This document shows positions 8,645 to 17,240 of a stretch of DNA of 64,000 nt, piece after piece. The notes beneath the pieces were generated by a model. That model was not told the DNA's origin, did no database searches, and saw only the letters and a program-made list of their open reading frames with translations. This DNA is from JAJPJE01 sp963848375. GTDB taxonomy: Bacteria; Acidobacteriota; Terriglobia; Terriglobales; Acidobacteriaceae. Made by a program: the position numbers and the translations under genes. Numbering within the stretch: the stretch's first letter is position 1; each line of letters starts with the position of its first letter. The stretch is taken from assembly GCA_963848375.1 (NCBI GenBank), contig CAWKDK010000029.1, forward strand, positions 124,001 to 188,000, in the 5' to 3' direction.

Positions 8645-9943
8645 GTGGAACCCACGTTGATGGTAATTGGAGTGAATTTCAGAACAGCTCCGGTCGAAAT
8701 CCGCGAGCGTTTCTGGATCAGTGAGAGCCGCCGTTACGAAGCTCTGGTCGATCTCTCTGCTTCGATCGCGATCGAAGAAGTGATGGTGCTGGCCACTTGT
8801 AACCGGACAGAGTTCATCGTCTGGACGCGGGATGCCAGCGCAGCGGCGAACTCAATCTTGAAGTTCCTGACCGCTCAATACGGACTCCGCCTTTGCGAAT
8901 GGAAGCATTTCTACCGACTGCTGGACGAAGCAGCGTTAGTTCACTTTTTCCGGGTAGCCTCGAGCTTGGATTCCATGATCATCGGAGAGCCGGAGATCGT
9001 AGCCCAGGTGAAAGATGCGTGGGCACTCGCACAGAAGGTGGGGACTACCAGAAGGTTCCTGGATTCGGTTCTGCAAAAATCGCTTTCAGTTTCGAAACGC
9101 GTTCGCAATGAGACTGCGATTGGCCAGTGCGCCGTTTCGGTTCCTTATGCCGCCGTAGAACTGGCGAAGCAGATTTTTGGCACGCTCGACGGGCGCAAGA
9201 TCCTGCTGATGGGCGCCGGCAAAATGAGCGAGCTCTCTGCCCGCTATCTGAAGAAATATGGCGCGACTGATGTGCGAGTGATCAATCGCACTCTGGAAAA
9301 CGCGCAGGAGCTGGCGAAGCACCTTGGTGGGACAGCCTATCCGTTCGAAGAACGTTGGCAGCACCTGGTGGAAGCGGACATTGTGATCAGCTCGACGTCG
9401 TGCCCGCATCCGATCTTCACCCGCGACGAAGCGGAAGTAATCCGGCGGGAAAGAGACGGCCGCCAACTGTTGCTAATCGATATCGCGGTACCACGGGACA
9501 TCGACCCCGCCGTGCGCGACGTACATGGGATTTTCTTATACGATATCGACGATCTGGAAAACGTGGTCAAACGGAATGCTGGGGACCGTGCGACGGCCGC
9601 GAATGCCGCGCAAGAAATCATCAACCAGGAAGCGAAATTTTTCCGCCGCAAGCTGATGGCGGAGCGCGTGGTTCCGACGATTGTGGCGTTGAGATTACGG
9701 TTGGACGAGATTTGCCACCAGGAACTGGAAGGCTTCCGCTCCGAAGCGGGCCCGTTTACCGCCGAGCAGGAGAAGGCGCTCGATTCGCTGACGACGCGGA
9801 TCACGCAGCGCATCTCCAACCAACTGGCAAGAGAGCTGAAAGAGCGGGAAGAGAAAATCGAGCAAGATCAACTGGCGGCTGCAATTCAGAAGCTGTTCCA
9901 TCTGGAAGAGCCTCAGCAGACCGCGCTTACCACCACGGTGTAG
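8645..9943 (+). CDS. hemA: glutamyl-tRNA reductase
   Basis: Reduces glutamyl-tRNA to glutamate-1-semialdehyde with NADPH, the first committed step of C5 haem synthesis. The 432-residue product shows the N-terminal catalytic domain with VNFRTAPVEIRER and the active-site Cys in LATCNRTEF (residue 52). The Rossmann domain (ILLMGAGKMSELSARYLKKY) and the C-terminal dimerisation helices follow. The GTG start at 8645 is preceded by GGAG with seven-base spacing; ATG 8660 is an alternative. The TPR gene follows after 15 bases. Haem supply fits the many c-type cytochromes in this window. Confidence 0.95.
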   Translation: MEPTLMVIGVNFRTAPVEIRERFWISESRRYEALVDLSASIAIEEVMVLATCNRTEFIVWTRDASAAANSILKFLTAQYGLRLCEWKHFYRLLDEAALVHFFRVASSLDSMIIGEPEIVAQVKDAWALAQKVGTTRRFLDSVLQKSLSVSKRVRNETAIGQCAVSVPYAAVELAKQIFGTLDGRKILLMGAGKMSELSARYLKKYGATDVRVINRTLENAQELAKHLGGTAYPFEERWQHLVEADIVISSTSCPHPIFTRDEAEVIRRERDGRQLLLIDIAVPRDIDPAVRDVHGIFLYDIDDLENVVKRNAGDRATAANAAQEIINQEAKFFRRKLMAERVVPTIVALRLRLDEICHQELEGFRSEAGPFTAEQEKALDSLTTRITQRISNQLARELKEREEKIEQDQLAAAIQKLFHLEEPQQTALTTTV

Positions 9944-9958
9944 GAGTAGAAGCAGAGG

Positions 9959-10627
9959 ATGGGTAGCTCACAAAGAACGCGGCCACAACCACAGGCGCAA
10001 TCCGGCCTGTGGACCACGACCCAGGCGTACACGCTCGGTGTGGTCTGTCTAGTGGCGGGGCTGGCAATTGGATATTTGCTGCACGGGTCGGATGTGTTCA
10101 CATCAGGCACGAGCAGTCAGGCGATTGCGCCGGCCAGTTCGTCGCCAGCAAATTTCCCGATGCCCGGCACTGGCATGAACCTCGGCACGCAAACTGCCGA
10201 GGCGGTCGACAAGACGGCCGCTCCCATGATCGCCCAGTTGGAAGCGAATCCGAAAGACGCTTCGATCGCGACGAAGATTGGCAATCTGTACGACGATGCC
10301 AAGATGTATCCCAAGGCAATTGAGTACTACGAGAAGTCGGTGAAACTGAGTCCGGAGAATCCGGATGTGCTCACGGATCTGGGCACGGCATATTTTTACA
10401 ACGGCAATCCCGATCAGGCGCTGAAGGATTTCGATCGCGCACTGAAGGTGCGTCCGAATTACGCGCAGACATTGTTCAACATGGGCATCGTAAAGTGGCA
10501 AGGCAAGAACGACATCAAAGGCGCGGTGGCCACGTGGAACCAGTTGCTGCAGACGAATCCGGATTATCCCGACAAGCAAAAAGTGCAAGATCTGATAGCA
10601 CAGGCGCGGCAGCAGGGAATTCAGTAG
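9959..10627 (+). CDS. membrane-anchored TPR protein (CcmH/NrfG-like), copy 1
   Basis: A 222-residue protein with a short cytosolic N-terminus, one transmembrane helix (TLGVVCLVAGLAIGYLLHG) and a periplasmic domain with about three tetratricopeptide repeats (SIATKIGNLYDDAKMYPKAI; NPDVLTDLGTAYFYNGNPDQ; YAQTLFNMGIVKWQGKND). Its layout matches three other proteins here, at 50692, 51374 and 57380. TPR proteins of this shape resemble the C-terminal domain of CcmH/NrfG, which presents apocytochrome during haem attachment. That role is inference. It follows hemA by 15 bases, so co-transcription is likely. Confidence 0.8.
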   Translation: MGSSQRTRPQPQAQSGLWTTTQAYTLGVVCLVAGLAIGYLLHGSDVFTSGTSSQAIAPASSSPANFPMPGTGMNLGTQTAEAVDKTAAPMIAQLEANPKDASIATKIGNLYDDAKMYPKAIEYYEKSVKLSPENPDVLTDLGTAYFYNGNPDQALKDFDRALKVRPNYAQTLFNMGIVKWQGKNDIKGAVATWNQLLQTNPDYPDKQKVQDLIAQARQQGIQ

Positions 10628-10734
10628 TTGCTAGTTGTCAGTTGCCAGAAAGATCAAGTTTCATATAGGCGCGCACGGTCACTCCGCATGCCTCCACTCA
10701 GGCAGGGAGCTCTGACGATCCGTGAGCGGCGCCG

Positions 10735-10787
10735 CCCGGAGGAAGCCGTCCTCATCCTCACTTATAGGGCTTCCTCCGGGTTGTTTT
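10735..10787 (+). terminator. rho-independent terminator after hemA-TPR
   Basis: A perfect 13-base inverted repeat (CCCGGAGGAAGCC at 10735-10747, GGCTTCCTCCGGG at 10768-10780) encloses a 20-base loop and is followed by TTGTTTTT. Confidence 0.8.
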
Positions 10788-10792
10788 TCTTA

Positions 10793-10871
10793 GTCTCTCA
10801 GTCGATCAGTCTTTCAGTCGGACAATTTTTGAATGCGCTGATGGCTGATAGACTGAGTTATTGAGAGACCT
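10793..10871. repeat. long imperfect inverted repeat before the HAD gene
   Basis: GTCTCTCAGTCGATCAGTCT at the left is mirrored by ...AGACTGAGTTATTGAGAGAC at the right, with a loop of roughly 25 bases. Matching blocks are GTCTCTCA, TCAGTCT and TCAG, with small bulges. It ends just before the start of the next gene, so it could form a leader hairpin. It could also be a degenerate intergenic repeat. Confidence 0.4.
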
Positions 10872-10872
10872 C

Positions 10873-11523
10873 ATGCAATTCCATTGCGCCGCTATTCTAT
10901 TTGATCTCGACGGAGTATTGGTCGACTCGATTGCCGTAGTCGAGAAACAGTGGGCTATCTGGGCGCAGAAGCACGGCCTCGATCCCACTCATGTTATTCA
11001 CGTGGCGCACGGACATCGCACGATAGAGACGGTGGCAATTGCGCTGCCGGATGGTGATCACGCGGCCGAAGCCGCGGCCATGGAGCAGGCAGAGATCGAA
11101 GATACCGCGGGATTGAAGGCGGGCGCAGGGGCAGCAGAACTGGTTTCGAAGCTGCCGCCAAATCGCTGGGGTGTCGTCACGTCGGGTACGCGTGCGCTGG
11201 CGACCGCAAGGCTGCGCGCCGTGGGGCTGCCGGTCCCGCTGCGGATGGTCCCGGCAGATGAGGTCACGAAGGGGAAGCCCGATCCGGAGCCATACCTGAA
11301 AGGCGCATCGCTGCTGGGAGTGCTTCCGCAGGATTGCCTGGTATTCGAAGATGCTCCGACAGGTATACGGGCCGCGAGCGCCGCAGGGATGCGCGTGATC
11401 GGGATTCCAGGAACATATGCTGCGACTGATCTATCGCATGCCGATGGAACGATCACCAGCCTGCGCGAGGTGGACGTCACGCCGAACGAAGATGGCTTGG
11501 TGGTGACGATCGGGGCGAGGTAG
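10873..11523 (+). CDS. HAD-family phosphatase, beta-phosphoglucomutase-like
   Basis: A 216-residue hydrolase of the HAD superfamily, subfamily with a helical cap. Motif I is FDLDGVLVDS (nucleophile and acid Asp), motif II is VVTSGT, motif III is the Lys in KGKPDPEPY, and motif IV is FEDAPTG. This combination is typical of sugar-phosphate phosphatases and beta-phosphoglucomutase relatives. The exact substrate cannot be read from the sequence. I prefer ATG 10873; an in-frame TTG lies four codons upstream. It stands alone after a terminator. Confidence 0.85.
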   Translation: MQFHCAAILFDLDGVLVDSIAVVEKQWAIWAQKHGLDPTHVIHVAHGHRTIETVAIALPDGDHAAEAAAMEQAEIEDTAGLKAGAGAAELVSKLPPNRWGVVTSGTRALATARLRAVGLPVPLRMVPADEVTKGKPDPEPYLKGASLLGVLPQDCLVFEDAPTGIRAASAAGMRVIGIPGTYAATDLSHADGTITSLREVDVTPNEDGLVVTIGAR

Positions 11524-12842
11524 AAGTTCGTTAAGCCCAATTATTTGGTCTGGGTTTGCGGCGGCATAATTCTGAAATTCACGAAATTGCTGGTGTACCG
11601 TCCTTGATGGACGTGGATCTGTCCGCTAATGAAGTTCATCTGGGACAACCACAACGATCTCAGTTTCCGTCCAGCTAACTACCTTCGCCCGCGTGTCTTG
11701 AAAAGTTACGAAATCCAGTTCTCTGCCTTACCAAATTCTTGCCCCACTGATAGTAATCGTCATTCCTGGAAGATAGACGGATGGGACGATATCCAAGAAT
11801 CACTGGGCTGAGAATCTTGAAGGGGACGCTGTTACTGTGTTGCTCGTTCTGGGTTACTTCCACAACGCCCGATGCCGGTGTATTCCGCCACTTTCGCGAC
11901 GATTCGGGTGTCACTCCAGCTACTGATCACGAATTCGCATTGCGATTGCCTATCGTGCAAGTATCCCGCTGCCTTGATTGTCGCCGAAGGCACTGCCTCA
12001 CGACTTCGACCTGTGTTTCGCTCGGAACACCGCTTCCAGGGGTGATCCCGAGAAACTGGCAGGCTTCGGTCCGGTAGGAACTGGAATGGGCTTCGGAGAC
12101 TTCAACAACGACTGCGGACGTAGATATGGCCCTGATCTTTGTTCGGGTAGCTGACCTGTTATTGCGACTTGGCCCGGACCAACGGCATGTAATCACTCCT
12201 GTCCTTGTCTGACGAATGCAACTTCGGGTTTATTGGAGTGAACTCGATCTCGAGGAGTTTGTAGATCATTTAGTCATCAGATCCCTACTTGGAAGTCCCC
12301 TCGATTCGCAGCGGATATTTATGCTCTCGATTTGAGGGACATATAAAAAGGATCGCGCGGAGTCCGTAGGGATCGTCATTCATCTCGATGTGGATTTCGA
12401 TTCGCTCCGCGCGGGCATTTCCTTTAATGCAATCACTGTGCCGCAAGGACGGGACTCACGCTTTTGGGGACTGTGGCAAGAAGGTATTCAATTTTGAAGT
12501 CGGCTGAGCTTGGAGAGCGGCTTTCGGCTAAACAATGTCGGTCGAAGACGGATCAGCAGCAACAGAAACAGTTAGGATTGCCGGAAAAACGAGAGTGCCA
12601 TTCTCGGGAGAAGTGATGCGAAGCAGAATCTTGCCTGTAAGCGCTGGAACGGCGAGATAGAGATAACAGTAGCAGATCGCGACAAGCTGGATAATTTTCT
12701 CGCATAAGCTAGCTGTCGCAAGCGTAGAAGCTATTCATCGTGGATAGCACGCGATAGATCACATCGTTCAAGTCTTGAGTTTGTATAATCCGGCCACTGC
12801 CCGAATCATGCCAAGGAACCAGGTTCGGGCCGAGGAGCCATC
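11524..12842. other. gene-poor region
   Basis: About 1.3 kb with no convincing gene. All frames are short and lack recognisable domains. The only protein-like stretch is the small leftward frame at 11541-11639. The right part contains a direct-repeat-free, mixed-composition sequence and must include the promoter of the gene at 12843. It may be decayed coding sequence. Confidence 0.5.
11541..11639 (-). pseudogene. possible 3' remnant of an unknown gene
   Basis: A 32-residue frame starting MNFISGQIHVHQGRYTSNFV and ending FRIMPPQTQTK reads like the C-terminus of a beta-rich protein. The frame stays open upstream for a few more codons but no start or ribosome site is convincing, and no matching upstream part was found. 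Weak evidence. Confidence 0.2.
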
Positions 12843-13811
12843 ATGCGTCGACGTGCCACAGCAATATTCTTCACGATCCTGATTTCGATTTCCCCTGTTT
12901 ATGCCGCGCCGAAGAAAGTAAAAGCCGCCGAGGCGGCTCTGCCGGCGCGTGTGTTCGCGCCTTACATCGACCTTGCGAAGGCGACCAGCACGCTGGAACA
13001 GATTCATGCCGCGTCGGGAACGAAATATTTCACGCTGGCGTTTATTGTTTCCGGCGGAGGCTGTGTTCCGGCATGGGGCGGAAATCTTCCCGTCGCGACG
13101 GATACAGCGATCGCCAACCAGATTGCCGATCTGCGCAAGGCAGGTGGTGACGTGATCATTGCGTTCGGTGGGCAGGCTGGCCAGGAACTCGGAGTCACCT
13201 GTTCCGATGTTGCGAGCTTGCAAGCAGCGTACCAGGTGGTGGTCGATAAATATAAGGTGACGCAGATCGATCTCGACGTCGAGGGAGACGCTATCGAGAA
13301 CCAAGCTTCGAACGACCGTCGCAGCCAGGCGCTGACCAAGTTGGTTGCAGCCAATCCAGGGCTACGCATTTCGTACACGCTGCCGGTGTTTCCTACTGGA
13401 TTGATTCCGAGCGGGATCACTCTGCTGAAAAGCGCCGTAACGCATAACACGCCGGTTCATGTAGTGAATCTGATGACGATGGACTACGGGAATTCGGTCG
13501 ATGCCGGCGGCATGGCCACAAATGCGATCAGCGCCGTCAATGGGACGCTCGCGCAGGTGAAGTCCATCGGGTTGAAGACGAACGTCGGGATTACTCCGAT
13601 GATCGGCATGAACGATTCCCCGGGCGAAACATTTTCGCTGGCGGATGCCGAGACCGTTCTGAAGTTTGCCAGTGCACACAACGATGTGGCGCTGCTCTCG
13701 TTCTGGTCGGTTGGACGCGACAGTGGTAGCTGCGTGGGTACGGTATCGCCGACATGCAGTGGTGTAGCGCAAAAAGACTGGGAATTTTCAAAGACGTTCC
13801 AGAAGTTCTGA
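12843..13811 (+). CDS. secreted GH18 chitinase-like protein
   Basis: A 322-residue secreted protein with a signal peptide (RRRATAIFFTILISISPVYA) and a TIM-barrel like that of glycoside hydrolase family 18. The catalytic strand reads YKVTQIDLDVEGDA, matching the DxDxE consensus with Glu as the acid. Other barrel strands are GGDVIIAFGGQAG, VHVVNLMTMDYGN and VALLSFWSVGRDS. Substrates of the family are chitin and related beta-1,4-GlcNAc polymers. No carbohydrate-binding module is attached. Likely monocistronic, with a hairpin terminator downstream. Confidence 0.82.
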   Translation: MRRRATAIFFTILISISPVYAAPKKVKAAEAALPARVFAPYIDLAKATSTLEQIHAASGTKYFTLAFIVSGGGCVPAWGGNLPVATDTAIANQIADLRKAGGDVIIAFGGQAGQELGVTCSDVASLQAAYQVVVDKYKVTQIDLDVEGDAIENQASNDRRSQALTKLVAANPGLRISYTLPVFPTGLIPSGITLLKSAVTHNTPVHVVNLMTMDYGNSVDAGGMATNAISAVNGTLAQVKSIGLKTNVGITPMIGMNDSPGETFSLADAETVLKFASAHNDVALLSFWSVGRDSGSCVGTVSPTCSGVAQKDWEFSKTFQKF

Positions 13812-13858
13812 GAAGCCGTTTCGCGCGTTTCACCTTTCACGCCTCGCGAAATGCTTCA

Positions 13859-13891
13859 GGGCAGGCCGGTGTCGGCTGCCCCAAGTCTTTT
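13859..13891 (+). terminator. hairpin terminator after the GH18 gene
   Basis: GGGCAG-G-CCG and CGGCTGCCC form a nine-pair stem with one bulged G and a short loop, followed by CCAAGTCTTTT. It sits between two convergent genes. Confidence 0.5.
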
Positions 13892-13924
13892 CGAGAAACC
13901 TGACACGCGAAACGCGAAACGTCT

Positions 13925-14836
13925 TTACTGCACCGGTCCGGCATACTCGATCTTCGAATCGACATGGGTGCGTTTGAAGTCGCGATTGTCGAGTGAGACG
14001 GAGATGTCGCGATTCAGAAAGTAGAGTACCTTCAGGCGAAATTCGGTTCCGAAGCTGGACGGGAACCACACGCCGTCTTCCTGACGCTTGTATTGCACGC
14101 TGAAACCTATGCCCGGAAGATCAGTCCCGAGAAAAGTTCTGACTGCGAAGGGAATCCGCCGCGAGAGCTTGGTGAAGACCAGGATTGGCTGGAACTCTTC
14201 TTTATCTATATACGCCTCACCCGCCCAATCAATATCGTTCTTATCTTTTGGTCCGAAGCCGATGTGATAGGCGCTCCGTCCCTGGAACATCTGTTCGCCG
14301 AGTAGGCGGAACGAATACTTCTTCTGCTGCTCCGTGCTCAGCGGGAAAAGATCGCCGCCAATGCCGTCCTTGTTGTGCGAATTGTCGTCCAAACTGACTT
14401 CGTCCAAACTGACGTGCACGCCATGCCCCTGCTGCGATTCAGACCCTGCGCTATTTCCCGTCAGATCATCGCGGAACGAACGGACCAGCTCCGCATCGAT
14501 CGTGTCGGCATCGGGGCGCGGCTCGCCCTGAAAATCCTGGTATTTTCCTTTGTGCAGATAGCGGCCATTGAGCAGTTCCAGTTTCTTGGTCGCGCCGTCG
14601 GGGGTGGGCAGTACATCGTACTCCGCGGTCTCCTCCCGCATCAGCCTGCCATTCGTCTTATGCGTAACCACGTGAACGTGTTGTTTGTAGACGTAATTCT
14701 TACGCAGCTCTACTGACTGGTCCTGGTTCGCGGCGACGCGCGCCATGATCTGATCCGCCGTCAGCGGTGAGTCTTCGGCCGCAAAGAGAGGAGAGACGCA
14801 GAAACACAGGATCAAGGTCCAGCGCAAAACAGACAT
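13925..14836 (-). CDS. secreted protein, LolA/outer-membrane-lipoprotein-sorting-like
   Basis: A 303-residue protein that starts at the ATG opening MSVLRWTLILCFCVSPLFA, a signal peptide. The mature part begins LTADQIMARVAANQDQSVEL and has a beta-rich core (GRSAYHIGFGPKDKNDIDWA; EAYIDKEEFQPILVFTKLSR) typical of the large group of acidobacterial proteins resembling LolA/LolB or DUF4292-type half-barrels. These fold around hydrophobic ligands, but the ligand here is unknown. It converges on the GH18 gene. Confidence 0.6.
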   Translation of the reverse strand: MSVLRWTLILCFCVSPLFAAEDSPLTADQIMARVAANQDQSVELRKNYVYKQHVHVVTHKTNGRLMREETAEYDVLPTPDGATKKLELLNGRYLHKGKYQDFQGEPRPDADTIDAELVRSFRDDLTGNSAGSESQQGHGVHVSLDEVSLDDNSHNKDGIGGDLFPLSTEQQKKYSFRLLGEQMFQGRSAYHIGFGPKDKNDIDWAGEAYIDKEEFQPILVFTKLSRRIPFAVRTFLGTDLPGIGFSVQYKRQEDGVWFPSSFGTEFRLKVLYFLNRDISVSLDNRDFKRTHVDSKIEYAGPVQ

Positions 14837-14973
14837 ACTTCGGCCCTCGCACATAGGTACGAAAGGAAGACGGTATGAGGAGGCGAAATATTACAGCCGT
14901 TTTCGGTCCGCCCCTTCTTCGCTCGCAATCAGGGCAATTCCTGCAGATCGCGGGCGAGGGCGCCCGCGCCACC

Positions 14974-16143
14974 CTACTGCCCTACGACTTCGCGGATCAC
15001 CCGCAGGAAGTTGCCGCCCATGATTTTCTGGATATCAGCTTCGGTGTAGCCGCGTTTCAGCAGGGCGGCGGTCAGGTTCGGCATCTTGGAGACATCCTCC
15101 AGACCCTTGGGAACCGTACCGATCCCGTCGAAGTCGCTGCCAATTCCCACGTGGTCAATTCCGGCAACCTTAATAATGTGATCGACACAGGCGGCGGCAT
15201 CGTCAACGGTTGCGTGTCCGACCTTAATCTGACTTTCCGGGCCGCTGATCTGCTCTTTGGCTGCGTAGGCGTCGAGAGCCGGGCCGGTAAGATTCACTTC
15301 CGCGGTAGAGGAAGCGATCGCCTTCTTCAGCTCTTCCGCATCGTCAACGTTCAGGAATGCTCCGCCGAAGTTGACGCCGACTACCCCGCCGTTTTTTGCC
15401 AGCGCTCGTAGCATGTCGTCGGTCATATTCCGTGGAATGTCCGACTGCGAGCGGCAGGAGGAGTGCGAGGCGATCACCGGTTTCGAACTCACTGCGATGG
15501 CGTCGTAGAACGTTTTGTCGGAGACGTGCGAGACGTCGACAATCATGCCGATGGCGTTCATTTCGCGAACTACCTGCTTGCCGAAATCGGTGAGACCGTT
15601 GTGCATGGGAGGACTGGTGGAGGAGTCAGCCCAGTCGTTATAGCGAAAGTGCGTGAGCGTCATCGAGAGGATGCCCATGCGCCGGTACATGCGCAGTACG
15701 GCAAGGTCGTTGTCGATCTGATGGCCACCTTCGACGGTGAGAACAGCTGCGATTCTCTTCTGCGCGACGATGCGCTCGATATCGCGCGCGCTGGTGGCGA
15801 GTTCAATCTCGCCAGGATGCTGATCGAAGACCTGCTGCATGGCATCGCGCAGATCGAGAGTCCGGCGAACGGCTTCGGAACCGTGGTAATAGGTAGGAAC
15901 CCAGAGCGCGAAGAATGGAACATGCACGCCGCCCTCGCGCAGGCGCGGGATGTCGAGCATGCCGCTAGACAAACGCTGCGTGATGTCGACATGCTCGATG
16001 AGCACGCGCTGCGCAGTGTCATTGTGGCCATCGACGCCGAGTACGCCGGCCTGTATGCGGCGTGCCTGGTCGAGCTGCTGGGAGAAACTCAGAGATGCGA
16101 AAGCGAAGATGAGCAGAAGCAGACGGTTCCCCGGACGAAGCAA
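14974..16143 (-). CDS. membrane dipeptidase family M19 (renal dipeptidase-like)
   Basis: A 389-residue zinc peptidase with a signal peptide (LLLLIFAFASLSFSQQ). The metal ligands of family M19 are visible: HND in VDGHNDTAQRVL, Glu in LTVEGGHQ, His in IASHSSCRS, and Asp in GIGSDFDGIG. Such enzymes hydrolyse dipeptides, including D-residue-containing ones, in the periplasm. The start is awkward. A good ribosome site (GAGGAGG) leads to an ATG in the wrong frame, while the correct frame begins with TTG 16143; a single extra T after the ATG would explain this. Confidence 0.88.
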   Translation of the reverse strand: MLRPGNRLLLLIFAFASLSFSQQLDQARRIQAGVLGVDGHNDTAQRVLIEHVDITQRLSSGMLDIPRLREGGVHVPFFALWVPTYYHGSEAVRRTLDLRDAMQQVFDQHPGEIELATSARDIERIVAQKRIAAVLTVEGGHQIDNDLAVLRMYRRMGILSMTLTHFRYNDWADSSTSPPMHNGLTDFGKQVVREMNAIGMIVDVSHVSDKTFYDAIAVSSKPVIASHSSCRSQSDIPRNMTDDMLRALAKNGGVVGVNFGGAFLNVDDAEELKKAIASSTAEVNLTGPALDAYAAKEQISGPESQIKVGHATVDDAAACVDHIIKVAGIDHVGIGSDFDGIGTVPKGLEDVSKMPNLTAALLKRGYTEADIQKIMGGNFLRVIREVVGQ

Positions 16144-16187
16144 ACATCCTCCTCTTGTTATTGATTCGTAATGGCCGCTGAAGCGCG

Positions 16188-16460
16188 CTACTCGCTCGTT
16201 GTCGGATCGATGACGGTGCGAACCTGCGACACGCTGTTTGCGGGGAAACCTCCGCGGCTGGCGTGTTCACGAACGGTCTTCTCGTCAGGCGCGATGTAAA
16301 CGCAGTAGATCTTGTTGTCGGTGACGTAGCTGTGCAGCCATTGAATTTGCGGCCCGAGCTCACGCAGTACGGAACAAGACTTCTGCGAGACAGCCTGCAA
16401 CTCCTGTGGCGAGAGCTTTCCTGCGCCGGGGATTTCGCGCTCGATCACAAACTTCGGCAT
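16188..16460 (-). CDS. DUF4242 domain protein
   Basis: A 90-residue cytosolic protein opening MPKFVIEREIPGAGKLSPQE and containing WLHSYVTDNKIYCVYIAPDE, the pattern of the DUF4242 family (small ferredoxin-like alpha/beta fold; some members are described as nickel-binding). No signal peptide. The ATG is preceded by AAGGAGG. It sits between the dipeptidase and the DUF1579 gene on the same strand, but gaps suggest only loose coupling. Function unknown. Confidence 0.75.
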   Translation of the reverse strand: MPKFVIEREIPGAGKLSPQELQAVSQKSCSVLRELGPQIQWLHSYVTDNKIYCVYIAPDEKTVREHASRGGFPANSVSQVRTVIDPTTSE

Positions 16461-16499
16461 AGATTCCTCCTTGGGATTTGAGACAGTGGTTCCGGTGCT

Positions 16500-17033
16500 C
16501 TACGATTTTGACTTCGTTGCCTTGCCGTCCATGATGGTCGCGAAGTCACCGCCTGCGGGTGCTATCTCGAACTTAAACGTGTAAGAGCTAGGCGAAATCT
16601 CTTTGATGGTGAACCGGCCCTTCATCTTTTGACCGCCCATGTTCTCGTCGCTGAGCCAGGTCCAAGTCGTGCCGTCGAAAGTGCCCGCAGCATGTTCGGC
16701 TTCGCCTGAACTGTTGTATTCGTCGTAGGTGTACATCTTCGTGTTGGGGTCGTAACCCATCACGCTGATGCCGGTGCCGTCGCCCATTGAGCTTTTGAAA
16801 TCGACATGTGAAAGGAGGAAGAAACCGCCGTCCATCCACTTGTTCTGTTCGGTCTCAGTCATCTTGCCACCGGGACCCCACGGGCCGGGCTTGAAGTCGC
16901 CGTCAAGAGTCCAGTTGCCGTTGAAGTAGTCGAGATTCTTCTGTTCCGGACCGGGCTTAAGCGGAGCTGGAGCTTGTGCCATGAGAGACAATGCGCAGAA
17001 AACTACGGCCAAAAGGGCAAGCGCGCGAGTCAT
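16500..17033 (-). CDS. secreted DUF1579 family protein
   Basis: A 177-residue protein with a signal peptide (RALALLAVVFCALSLMAQ). The mature part shows the DUF1579 pattern: YFNGNWTLDGDFKPGPWGPG, then SVMGYDPNTKMYTYDEYNSS and AAGTFDGTTWTW. The fold is a lipocalin-like barrel; the ligand is unknown. An ATG start with upstream GGAG is clear. It is divergent from the kinase gene. Confidence 0.78.
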   Translation of the reverse strand: MTRALALLAVVFCALSLMAQAPAPLKPGPEQKNLDYFNGNWTLDGDFKPGPWGPGGKMTETEQNKWMDGGFFLLSHVDFKSSMGDGTGISVMGYDPNTKMYTYDEYNSSGEAEHAAGTFDGTTWTWLSDENMGGQKMKGRFTIKEISPSSYTFKFEIAPAGGDFATIMDGKATKSKS

Positions 17034-17240
17034 TGCGATCTCCTTGGAAACGGTGAATTTGAGAAGAAGAGAATGTCCCTAACAGATGCACGGCATATTA
17101 GGTGGAGAGGTGGGGCAAGTCAATGTGGAGAGGGCACGGCAGCTTTGCCAAGAAAACCGGTGATAGCGTCTCCCTCCTTATAGTCATCCCACATTCATTT
17201 CATTTACTATGCGCTTCACACATAGGAACACGAATCCCTG

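Noticed and set aside
12536..12661. Small + strand frame of about 41 codons
   Set aside because: No ribosome site and no likeness to known small proteins; cannot be separated from chance.
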